A stretch of DNA of 64,000 nt from Arcobacter sp. F2176 (lineage in GTDB: Bacteria > Campylobacterota > Campylobacteria > Campylobacterales > Arcobacteraceae). Positions 15,537 to 22,449 of the stretch are shown piece after piece; the stretch's first letter is position 1, and the number at the start of each line of letters is the position of its first letter. The stretch spans positions 16,629 to 80,628 of the forward strand of contig NZ_PDJV01000012.1 in the NCBI RefSeq assembly GCF_004116465.1, given 5' to 3'. Below the pieces are notes generated by a model, which did not search any database, was not told the origin of the DNA, and saw only the letters and a program-made list of their open reading frames with translations. The position numbers and the translations under genes were made by a program.

Positions 15537-16754
15537 ATGGCAAGAACCGTTAAACCCCTGAATGATACGCAACTTAAAAATGCTAAAGCTAAAGAAAAAG
15601 ATTACAAACTAAGTGATGGAGAAGGTCTTTATTTTGTAGTTAAAAAAAATGGAACAAAATCATGGAGATATGACTTCACTTATGGTGGAAAAAGAAAATC
15701 TATGTCTTTTGGTATTTATCCTACAGTATCTTTAAAAGATGCAAGAACAAAAAAAGATGAAGCTAAATACTCACTGGCTAATAATGTAAATCCTATATCA
15801 ATAAAAAAAGTTAAAAAGACATCTGAAACAATAACTTTAAGTGATGTTATTGAAGAGTGGTTGGATTTAAGAAAAAAGAGTAAATCTGAAGCTACAATTA
15901 TTCAAAATAAAAGAATATTAAAAAATATCACTATTTGGCTTGGAAATATTGCAATAAAAGATATTAGAAGAATAGATATTATAAATGCTTTGCAAAAGTA
16001 TCAAGAAAAAGGTGTAATAGAATCTGCACATAGATTACTAGCTTTAGTAAATAAAATATATATGTACGCTGTAACAAATGAGTATGTAGAGCATAATATA
16101 ATTGCAGATATAGATAAAAAATCAATTTTTGTACCAAATAAAAAAGATGCACATCTTCCAGCACTTATAGAACCAGAAGATATTAAACAATTACTTATTG
16201 ATATAAATTCAATAAGTGAAAAATATAGAAGTGATATAAGTACTATATTTATTTTTAAACTACTTCCTTATGTATTTGTAAGAAGTGAGAATATTAGATT
16301 AATGAGGTGGAATGAGTTAAATTTAGAAAAGGGCTATTGGGCTATACCAAAAGAAAAGATGAAAATGAATATAGAGTTTGTTTGTCCTTTACCCTATCAA
16401 GCAATTAAGATTATAAAAGAGATAGAGCCATATTCAAGACATAGAAGTGAGTTTGTATTCCCTTCTCCACAAAAGAGTGATAGAGGTGTATCAGGTGCAA
16501 CACTAAGTGATACATTAGTAAGGCTTGGATACAAAGATAGACATACAGTACATGGCTTTAGAAGTATGTTCTCAACAACTGCACACAATCTTTATAAAGA
16601 GCATGGTTTTCATTCTGATATTATAGAAGCTTGTTTAGCCCATAAGGAAAGAAATAGAGTAAAAGCTTCATATAATAGGGAATCAAAATTTAAATACTTT
16701 GAAGAGAAGAGGGATCTAATTCAGTGGTACGCAAATTGGTTGTATGGATTATAA
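15537..16754 (+). CDS. P4-type tyrosine site-specific integrase
   Basis: 405 residues. An N-terminal DUF4102 arm-binding domain (residues 1-85, LSDGEGLYFVVKKNGTKSW) is followed by a core-binding domain (about 95-190) and the catalytic domain. Visible catalytic residues are Arg in VRSENIRLMRW, the HGFR box, His in LAHKERN and the nucleophile Tyr in KASYNRES. It integrates and excises the element at the yciI 3' end. No clear ribosome-binding site is present before the ATG; inverted arm-site sequence occupies that position. The 3' end overlaps the convergent DUF726 gene by 65 bp. Confidence 0.93.
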   Translation: MARTVKPLNDTQLKNAKAKEKDYKLSDGEGLYFVVKKNGTKSWRYDFTYGGKRKSMSFGIYPTVSLKDARTKKDEAKYSLANNVNPISIKKVKKTSETITLSDVIEEWLDLRKKSKSEATIIQNKRILKNITIWLGNIAIKDIRRIDIINALQKYQEKGVIESAHRLLALVNKIYMYAVTNEYVEHNIIADIDKKSIFVPNKKDAHLPALIEPEDIKQLLIDINSISEKYRSDISTIFIFKLLPYVFVRSENIRLMRWNELNLEKGYWAIPKEKMKMNIEFVCPLPYQAIKIIKEIEPYSRHRSEFVFPSPQKSDRGVSGATLSDTLVRLGYKDRHTVHGFRSMFSTTAHNLYKEHGFHSDIIEACLAHKERNRVKASYNRESKFKYFEEKRDLIQWYANWLYGL

Positions 16755-17550
16755 TTTCTTTTAGCTTACTATGGTAATCGGAATGATTGTTTAGTTTATT
16801 GGAAATTTCATTTGATACATCAATATCTACAACTTTAGAATTAAATGAATCCATAGTTTTTTTTAGACCAATGGGTGATGATGAAAATTTTAGTTTAAGA
16901 AAATTATTAGTATTGTATAAGAGTTTTAAAACGTAATCTTTATTTGAGTAATAATTGTATATTTTATATGAAACAACATCTTTTATTGTATTGAAGTCAA
17001 TCGAATCTCTATCAGCTGCACCTGCAAGTAAATGTACTTCTTTTATACAATGATAGTTGTTTCTTTCTAACTCTTTTAAACAAGTACAAATTACTTTTGC
17101 ACCTAATGAATGCCCAATTAGTATGAACTGATTGTTGCTAGAATTTATTAATGATTGAGCTAATTGTTTACCAACTTCATTTGCGTTATTACTAACCTTA
17201 TTCCAAGGACTATTTTTATATGTAAAAAAAGCAATTGCAGGTTTAAGTAATATTCCTAAAAAACTCAAAGAAAAAGGTATTAGGAGAAGAAAACTTGATT
17301 GTTTTATAGAATATAATTTAGAAATAAAAGTAGAAACTTTTTTCAGGTTTTCAGATTCCCATAATACATGAGTAACAGTACTATCTGGAAATATACTCTC
17401 AATTGAATTTATCCAGTTCTCTGATGAATTATTATCTTTTTCAGTTAAAAACCCATTAATACAAACTACAATAGGGTTCTTACCTTTTTTAAGGATTTTA
17501 ATTTCTTCATTAAAAAATGGTATATGGACATCATTATTATTCTTTTTCAT
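16690..17550 (-). CDS. DUF726-like alpha/beta-hydrolase, membrane-associated
   Basis: 286 residues. The hydrolase part starts at NPIVVCINGFLTE near residue 26. The nucleophile elbow is GHSLGAKVI near residue 150, followed by VHLLAGAADRD and a YNYYSNKDYVLKLLYN segment, the layout of DUF726/TMCO4-type proteins. A hydrophobic hairpin at about residues 82-110 probably inserts in a membrane. The substrate is unknown; lipid or ester hydrolysis is an inference. It is convergent with the integrase gene and overlaps its 3' end. An effector or defence role is possible on a mobile element, but nothing seen here shows it. Confidence 0.65.
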   Translation of the reverse strand: MKKNNNDVHIPFFNEEIKILKKGKNPIVVCINGFLTEKDNNSSENWINSIESIFPDSTVTHVLWESENLKKVSTFISKLYSIKQSSFLLLIPFSLSFLGILLKPAIAFFTYKNSPWNKVSNNANEVGKQLAQSLINSSNNQFILIGHSLGAKVICTCLKELERNNYHCIKEVHLLAGAADRDSIDFNTIKDVVSYKIYNYYSNKDYVLKLLYNTNNFLKLKFSSSPIGLKKTMDSFNSKVVDIDVSNEISNKLNNHSDYHSKLKEIIIHTTNLRTTELDPSSLQSI

Positions 17551-17602
17551 AAAATACTTTAATATTATAATTTATCAATTATAATATATTTATCTAAATA
17601 AC

Positions 17603-18004
17603 TTATTTATACAGATAATTATCAACTTCCATTTCATAGCCTCTATCACTTTGTTCTGTAAGATCTGATTCTTCTATTTCAATTTCATAACCATATTTAT
17701 CTAAATAATAAGTTTGTTCCAGGTATTTATCTGAAAATGCAAATAAAGTAGGATCTTTAATCATTCGTTCTGATTCAGCTAATAAATTAATAAGTAAGTC
17801 AACTTTTTGATTAGGTTCTAATCTAATTAGCTCTTTAATATCATCAAATTCTTCCATTGCTTCATCAAGAAACATTGCTAATCTAAATGGACATTTATAT
17901 TTTTTTATTTCATCAATAAAATACTCATTTTCAGTTTCATAGTAGAATGTTGCACAATCTCCAACTGGCTCTACTGGTTTTACTAGTTTTATTTCAATAA
18001 GCAT
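17603..18004 (-). CDS. Acidic protein of unknown function
   Basis: 133 residues from an ATG at 18004 that has AAAAGGAAAAACT before it; the open frame extends upstream but without a plausible start. The protein is very acidic (runs such as EEFDDIKELIRLE and EIEIEESDLTEQ) and has no membrane segment. I recognise no family. It lies just upstream of the DUF726 gene on the same strand, 52 bp away, so the pair may be cotranscribed. An antagonist or partner of the hydrolase is one idea, unproven. Confidence 0.55.
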   Translation of the reverse strand: MLIEIKLVKPVEPVGDCATFYYETENEYFIDEIKKYKCPFRLAMFLDEAMEEFDDIKELIRLEPNQKVDLLINLLAESERMIKDPTLFAFSDKYLEQTYYLDKYGYEIEIEESDLTEQSDRGYEMEVDNYLYK

Positions 18005-18102
18005 AGTTTTTCCTTTTAAATTTGAATATAGAAACTTTACAATTGTATGTATTAAGTAATGATTATATATAATATTATAAATAATCATTATTTGGAGAAA
18101 AA

Positions 18103-18396
18103 ATGGAAGATTTTTCAGCACAAAATATTGATAAAATATCCCATAACATAGCTTCTTTATCAAAGGATATGTATGAAATAAAAAAGACTATTCTATCTGA
18201 AGAAAAAGAGAAAGAAAAAATTTCAAAAAAAGATAAAAAAAGAAGAGAAAGTCTTAAAAAGGCACAATCAAAGTTTAAAAATGTATCTACAAATCTTAGT
18301 ATTAAAGACTACGAAGACTTTGAAAAAAGGTTTAAAGAATTAGGTATGAGTAAATCTGCTTATTTAAAAAAATTGATTATGGATGATTTACAATAG
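18103..18396 (+). CDS. Ribbon-helix-helix-like protein with a coiled-coil N-terminus
   Basis: 97 residues. The N-terminal 60 are highly charged and coiled-coil-like. The C-terminal part (VSTNLSIKDYEDFEKRFKELGMSKSAYLKKLIMDDL) has the beta-helix-helix pattern of Arc/MetJ/CopG DNA-binding proteins and of MobC-type relaxosome accessory factors. It has a TTGGAGAAAAA ribosome-binding site. On an element with a MobV relaxase it could be a mobilization accessory or an antitoxin-like regulator; no toxin is next to it. The relaxase lies 7 kb away. Confidence 0.6.
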   Translation: MEDFSAQNIDKISHNIASLSKDMYEIKKTILSEEKEKEKISKKDKKRRESLKKAQSKFKNVSTNLSIKDYEDFEKRFKELGMSKSAYLKKLIMDDLQ

Positions 18397-18401
18397 TTAT
18401 T

Positions 18402-18710
18402 TTACTTTCCATTTTGAGCTTTTAAAGTTTTGAATTTTTTATGTTGAATGAATGATCCAATAATAAGAGCAATAATCCCCATATAAATACCTACTCCAAA
18501 AGTAACATTAGAGCTAGTTGGTTCTTCTAATCCAAATAGTATTGTAATAATATAACCTAAAGCACAAAAAGCCAAGAAGTAAGCAAAAGCATACTTTATA
18601 AAATATTCTATTCCATTAAAAACCTTTTCGACTTTTGCTCCACAAGTAGGACAAGTACCAGCACTATCAGATACTGTACTTTTGCATTCAGGACACTTAA
18701 TTAATGCCAT
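18402..18710 (-). CDS. Zinc-ribbon membrane protein
   Basis: 102 residues. An N-terminal double CxxC ribbon (CPECKSTVSDSAGTCPTCGAKVE, residues 6-28) is followed by two membrane segments at about residues 36-58 and 68-86 and a basic tail. This zinc_ribbon_2-plus-TM layout is common in small accessory proteins without known function. It starts inside the end of the upstream gene (14-nt overlap), so the two are translationally coupled. Confidence 0.65.
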   Translation of the reverse strand: MALIKCPECKSTVSDSAGTCPTCGAKVEKVFNGIEYFIKYAFAYFLAFCALGYIITILFGLEEPTSSNVTFGVGIYMGIIALIIGSFIQHKKFKTLKAQNGK

Positions 18711-18969
18711 TATTTTTTTCCTTATAAAATTGATTTAATAGTTTTGATAATTCAATCATTTCTTCTTTATGATTTTGTTCATCATTTATATAAAAAGTTT
18801 GACTTATTTTATAATGTCCATCTTCAATATCAAATTCAAATTCACCAAATTTTAAATCTGTAGGTAAGCCATCATGAGATAGTTTATTTTTAAAAGCTAG
18901 GTCTTTTTTTTGTATATATGTTTTTAGATATTCTTGAGCAGATATATTATTATTTTTTCTTTCTTCCAT
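18697..18969 (-). CDS. Hypothetical protein
   Basis: 90 residues, soluble and charged, no recognised motif. The middle reads LKFGEFEFDIEDGHYKISQTFYIND and may be a small beta sheet. It overlaps the zinc-ribbon membrane protein gene and is probably its operon partner. The start at 18969 is preceded by AAGAG. Function unknown. Confidence 0.5.
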   Translation of the reverse strand: MEERKNNNISAQEYLKTYIQKKDLAFKNKLSHDGLPTDLKFGEFEFDIEDGHYKISQTFYINDEQNHKEEMIELSKLLNQFYKEKNNGIN

Positions 18970-19055
18970 TTGTACTCTTTTCGATTTTATTCATCTATAG
19001 CTGAAAGATTTAAATATTCTATACCGATAAACTTTAAATATAAATTAACCATTGG

Positions 19056-19301
19056 GTGAATATATTGAATAATATCTATGATGATGCAGATGAGTTTTAT
19101 AAATTAGTATCTAAAAATGTAAAAAAATATCGCCAAGAAAAAGGCGAATCTCAATTAGAATTCTCTCAAAATGTAGGATTTAATTCTGTTAGTTTTTATT
19201 GTGATTGTGAGAATAATAAAAATTGTAAACATTTTAATTTAATTCATGTAGTTAGGATTGCTGATTATTTAGAAGTTGATATTAATATTATTATAAATTA
19301 A
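19056..19301 (+). CDS. XRE-family helix-turn-helix regulator
   Basis: 81 residues with a single HTH_3 domain: NVKKYRQEKGESQLEFSQNVGFNSVSFYCDCENNKNCKHFNLIHVVRIADYLEVDIN. The tryptophan/serine-rich recognition region is replaced by a Cys-containing stretch, which is unusual (three Cys in CDCENNKNC). It starts with GTG and a weak ribosome-binding site. It may regulate element genes; the target is not apparent. Confidence 0.6.
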   Translation: MNILNNIYDDADEFYKLVSKNVKKYRQEKGESQLEFSQNVGFNSVSFYCDCENNKNCKHFNLIHVVRIADYLEVDINIIIN

Positions 19302-19323
19302 TGTTTATAATACAGAGCATCAA

Positions 19324-19399
19324 GACTGTTCAGAATTTTGTGTCAAAAACTACAGATTGTTGAACAATTTCTTGCTATATGGGCACCTTCAAATTTGAA
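19324..19399 (-). mobile_element. Possible relic of an IS256-type insertion sequence end
   Basis: GACTGTTCAGAATTTTGTGTCA (19324-19345) resembles IS256-family terminal repeats, which often include AATTTTGTGT. Read on the minus strand, a short open stretch ends in a TGA that overlaps this repeat, as in transposase 3' ends. No transposase body remains. It abuts the end of the pyrC gene. Recognition is by memory of the terminal pattern only. Confidence 0.3.
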
Positions 19400-19413
19400 C
19401 TTTTTTCTTATTA

Positions 19414-20427
19414 TCACTCAATACTCCAAAGTAAAGTTTTACCTGCAAACATTGGAACTACTTGTTCATTTTTATAAGAATAAGAATAAGGAACTATAAA
19501 ATCTTTTTTTATTAGAGTAATTGGTTTAGAAATAGGTTTTAAATTATAAATTCTTTGTGCATTCAAACTTACAAAAGCATTTAATATATCTAATTTACCA
19601 TTTCTTTCAAAAAATTCAGTTAGAAGTTGTAAAGCAATAGGCGAATTAAATACTCCAGCTGCTCCATGATGACACTCTTTAAATTCCTTTTGGTGGGGAG
19701 CTGAATCTGAACCAAACATAATTTTAGGATGTGATTGTAATACAACTTCTTGTAAAGCATCTCTATCTTCATATCTTTTTACTATTGGTTTACAAAAATT
19801 ATGGGGATTTAACATTCCACCTGCAACATCATCAAGGGTTAAAAGAAGATGATGAATAGTTACAGTTGCATATAAATTATCATATTTATTAAGTAAAACT
19901 ATTGCTTCTTTTGTTGAAATATGTTCCATGATTATTTTAAGATTTGGAAAATTAATAGCTAAAGATTCATAAATAGGTAAAAACTCTTTTTCCCTATCCA
20001 TAACAAAACCTTTTGTTTCTCCATGTACACATAAAGGAATTCCCAATTTACTCATTGATTCAAGTGTTGGTCTTAAAGTTTCAACATCCATTGAAGATAC
20101 ACCTGTTTCACTATTGGTTGTTACTCCAAAAGGGTAAAGTTTCACAGCTATTATTTCATCTTTTATATCTTTTAAAAATGTGTATGAATAGTCCACTTGA
20201 AAAAATATCGTAACATAGGGAGTAAAAACATCTTCTCTACAAAACTCTTTGATTCTTTGTTTATATGATAATAAAGCCTCTTTTGTAGTAATTGGTGGAA
20301 GAAGATTTGGCATAATAAGTGCACCTGCAAAACTTTTTGATGTTAGAGGTCCCACTAGTTTTAACATATCATCATCTCTTAAATGTAGATGCATGTCTAA
20401 TGCAGAATTTATAATAAATTTTTCCAT
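19414..20427 (-). CDS. pyrC: Dihydroorotase, PyrC type
   Basis: 337 residues, close to the E. coli PyrC class II enzyme. It makes dihydroorotate in pyrimidine synthesis. All metal and catalytic residues are visible: HLH (H13, H15), R17, the carboxylated lysine K96 in AVKLYPFG, H135 in CVHGE, H169 in MEHIS, and D241 in FGSDSAPH. So it should be an active zinc enzyme. It diverges from the hisI-ribA operon across a palindromic promoter region. Its position inside the integrated element suggests a second copy of a core gene, as with PyrC2 in zinc-limitation islands of other bacteria; whether another pyrC exists elsewhere cannot be seen. Confidence 0.93.
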   Translation of the reverse strand: MEKFIINSALDMHLHLRDDDMLKLVGPLTSKSFAGALIMPNLLPPITTKEALLSYKQRIKEFCREDVFTPYVTIFFQVDYSYTFLKDIKDEIIAVKLYPFGVTTNSETGVSSMDVETLRPTLESMSKLGIPLCVHGETKGFVMDREKEFLPIYESLAINFPNLKIIMEHISTKEAIVLLNKYDNLYATVTIHHLLLTLDDVAGGMLNPHNFCKPIVKRYEDRDALQEVVLQSHPKIMFGSDSAPHQKEFKECHHGAAGVFNSPIALQLLTEFFERNGKLDILNAFVSLNAQRIYNLKPISKPITLIKKDFIVPYSYSYKNEQVVPMFAGKTLLWSIE

Positions 20428-20470
20428 GCTAAATTTTCCTTTTAATTTGGTGCATTTTAACTAAAGAGTT

Positions 20471-20497
20471 TTTAAATGCAACTAAGTTGCATTTAAA
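20471..20497. promoter_or_regulatory. 27-bp perfect palindrome, Fur/Zur-type operator candidate
   Basis: Perfect 13-1-13 inverted repeat centred at 20484, with core TGCAACTAAGTTGCA (7-1-7). It lies 43 bp before the pyrC start and 86 bp before the hisI-ribA start. The 7-1-7 geometry is that of Fur-family operators (Fur, Zur, PerR); the base sequence is not a standard Fur box. It is placed to control both divergent transcripts. Confidence 0.65.
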
Positions 20498-20516
20498 TCT
20501 TGTTTGCTAGAATTTC

Positions 20517-20538
20517 AAACTTGCAACTAGTTTGCAAA
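20517..20538. promoter_or_regulatory. Second, degenerate operator copy
   Basis: TTGCAACTAGTTTGCAA (20521-20537) repeats the TGCAACTA half of the upstream palindrome, with a diverged right arm. Its centre is 45 bp from the first. A 6-7-6 inverted repeat CAAACT / AGTTTG is also readable here. It sits upstream of a TATTAT -10 candidate at about 20564 for the hisI-ribA operon. Confidence 0.45.
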
Positions 20539-20582
20539 TTTTTAGAAGAGTGATTGATAAATGTATTATATGAAGGTAAATT

Positions 20583-21485
20583 ATGAATATTGATTTTAAA
20601 AAATCTAATGGATTAGTTCCAGTTATTGCCCAAGAGTATGGAACAAATGAGATATTAATGTTGGGTTATATGAACAAAGAAGCTTTTGATTTGACTATTG
20701 AAACAAAAATTATTCACTATTTCTCAAGAAGTAAAAACAGAATCTGGAAAAAAGGTGAAGAAAGCGGTCATATTCAAAAACTAATTGATTTAAGAGTTGA
20801 TTGTGATGAAGATACACTTTTAGTAATTGTAGAACAAATCGGTAATACAGCTTGTCATACAGGTACTAAATCTTGTTTTTTCAGATCATATTTAGACAAA
20901 GAAAATAAAAAAAATATTATCTCTTCTAAAATTGCAAATTTACCAACAAAATATGGAACTTTTGACATCAAAGCATATAAAGATGGCTCACAAGAACATC
21001 TTGCAATTATGAGTAAAAATTTTTCCCAAATAGAAATACCAATGGTGAGAATTCACTCTGAGTGTTTAACTGGAGATGCTATTGGTAGTTTAAAATGCGA
21101 TTGTAATAATCAACTAGATTTGGCATTAGAGCTAATTTCAGCTCAAGGTGGTCTTGTTATTTATCATAGACAAGAAGGAAGAAATATTGGACTAGTAAAT
21201 AAAATAAATGCTTATAATCTTCAAGACCAAGGATTTAACACAGTAGAAGCGAATTTAAAACTAGGCTTTAAAGAAGATGAAAGAGATTATAAAGCAGTTG
21301 AATACATTTTAAAAGAATTGGGTCTAAAAAAGATGAGACTTATTACAAATAATCCAAGGAAAATTAACTTTTTTGAAAATAGTGGGATAGAGATTGTTGA
21401 AAGAATCCCTGCAATCACAAAAATAAATAAATTTAATGAAAATTATTTAAAAACAAAAAAAGATGAACTGGGGCATCTACTTTAA
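20583..21485 (+). CDS. Phosphoribosyl-AMP cyclohydrolase / GTP cyclohydrolase II fusion (HisI-RibA)
   Basis: One 300-residue frame joins two enzymes. Residues 1-105 are HisI: WKKGEESGH, the Mg site D73-x-D75-x-D77 and zinc cysteines C74, C91 (ACHTG) and C98 (SCFFR). Residues 125-300 are RibA: HSECLTGD with zinc ligands C161, C172, C174 (KCDC), YHRQEGRNIGL near 194, AYNLQDQGFNTVEAN, LITNNPRK, and the ERIP tail. HisI acts in histidine and RibA in riboflavin synthesis; both are zinc enzymes and both look catalytically complete. It is the first gene of an operon reaching DUF1826, with a GAAGG ribosome-binding site. The fusion is unusual; canonical HisI is normally joined to HisE. Confidence 0.92.
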   Translation: MNIDFKKSNGLVPVIAQEYGTNEILMLGYMNKEAFDLTIETKIIHYFSRSKNRIWKKGEESGHIQKLIDLRVDCDEDTLLVIVEQIGNTACHTGTKSCFFRSYLDKENKKNIISSKIANLPTKYGTFDIKAYKDGSQEHLAIMSKNFSQIEIPMVRIHSECLTGDAIGSLKCDCNNQLDLALELISAQGGLVIYHRQEGRNIGLVNKINAYNLQDQGFNTVEANLKLGFKEDERDYKAVEYILKELGLKKMRLITNNPRKINFFENSGIEIVERIPAITKINKFNENYLKTKKDELGHLL

Positions 21486-21500
21486 ATAAAGGATAATGTT

Positions 21501-21859
21501 ATGTTAAAAGAAGCGCATATAGAAGAGTTAAAAAACAAACTTTTAGAGAAAAAAGAAAAACTACTTCAAGAAACAACATCAAGTCAAGGTTTTATTGAAG
21601 AGCTTCATCGTGACACAAAAGGGGATGAGACAGATTTTGCGGAGCTTTCAAGTGATACATATAATTTAAGTATTCTTAGAGAAAAGCAAATTGAAGAGTT
21701 AAGAGAGATTGAACCGCTTTAAAAAAGATTGAGAATGGCACTTATGATATTTGTGAAATGTGCGATGAACCAGTGGGGATAAAAAGGCTTAGAGCTAAAC
21801 CACATGCTAGATTTTGTATATATTGTAGACCGATTTATGAAAAAGAACAAAAATCCTAG
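21501..21859 (+). pseudogene. DksA/TraR-family zinc-finger regulator, frameshifted
   Basis: Frame one (21501-21722) gives the coiled-coil part MLKEAHIEELKNKLLEKKEKLL with DTKGDETDFAELSSDTYNLS and stops at CTTTAA. The next frame resumes at once with KKIENGTYDICEMCDEPVGIKRLRAKPHARFCIYCRP, the DksA/TraR four-cysteine finger (CEMC and CIYC). Joining needs a -1 shift near 21713-21722, most simply a one-base loss after GAA. All four zinc cysteines are kept, so this is not the cysteine-poor DksA2 type. It lies 15 bp after hisI-ribA with its own AAAGGATAATGTT site. A sequencing error is possible. DksA proteins bind RNA polymerase and potentiate ppGpp. Confidence 0.8.
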
Positions 21860-21890
21860 ATTTAGCTTGTGTATATAAAAAGGAAAGATA

Positions 21891-22148
21891 ATGTCAAATT
21901 GCCCATACTGTGGTAAAAAAATACCTATGAATAAAGCTTTTTGTTCTAAAAGCTGTAAAGAGAACTATTTTCAAATGGTTGCAATACAAATTCCTCAACC
22001 ATTTTTAAAAAGAATATTTATATTTTGTACCTTAGAACAAAGAGAGATAGAGATTGAGAATTTTGCCAAAAGACATGGTTGGGAGCATGAACTTGTTAAA
22101 AAGAAAATAGAGGAAGAATCAATTAAATTTGGATATGAAAATAACTAA
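21891..22148 (+). CDS. Small zinc-ribbon protein
   Basis: 85 residues. The N-terminus CPYCGKKIPMNKAFCSKSCKENYF (C4, C7, C18, C22) is a treble-clef-like zinc site; the remainder is helical (FILCTLEQREIEIENFAKRH-like region). I recognise no named family beyond generic small zinc fingers. It has an AAAAGGAAAGATA ribosome-binding site and lies 31 bp after the dksA remnant, in the same operon. Its conservation inside a cassette of zinc proteins suggests a metal-linked role, which is inference. Confidence 0.6.
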   Translation: MSNCPYCGKKIPMNKAFCSKSCKENYFQMVAIQIPQPFLKRIFIFCTLEQREIEIENFAKRHGWEHELVKKKIEEESIKFGYENN

Positions 22149-22162
22149 AAATAAGGGAATAA

Positions 22163-22429
22163 GTGAAAAATATAAAAGTTGAATTAGAAAGTATAATATT
22201 TAATGTGATGTTACCAGAATCACAAGCTTTTTTAGATGAATTAAATGAAGAAATAGAAAAAGGGAATGAAAAAGAAGAGATTGTTGAAGCAAAAAAAGAT
22301 ATTGTATCTTTTATTGAAGAATTAAATCAAGTTTTAAAACTGATTGAAGAAAAAAAACTATCAAATAAAAATGCAAAAGATATGTATAAAAAAATTAGAA
22401 ATATGCTTGATGAACATGAACATCAATGA
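22163..22429 (+). CDS. Hypothetical helical protein
   Basis: 88 residues, all-helical by composition, charged (EEIEKGNEKEEIVEAKKDIV), ending MLDEHEHQ. It starts with GTG after AAGGGA. The stop is followed within 20 bp by the DUF1826 start region, so the genes are closely coupled. The C-terminal HEH motif could bind metal, but this is weak. No family recognised. Confidence 0.5.
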   Translation: MKNIKVELESIIFNVMLPESQAFLDELNEEIEKGNEKEEIVEAKKDIVSFIEELNQVLKLIEEKKLSNKNAKDMYKKIRNMLDEHEHQ

Positions 22430-22449
22430 ATGTTAAAGGAAAAATGACG

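Noticed and set aside
20471..20538. Standard Fur box
   Set aside because: The half-site TGCAACT does not match the GATAAT-type Fur consensus; only the geometry fits.
21711..21725. Programmed -1 frameshift in the dksA-like gene
   Set aside because: No slippery heptamer or following stem is visible; a one-base loss is simpler.
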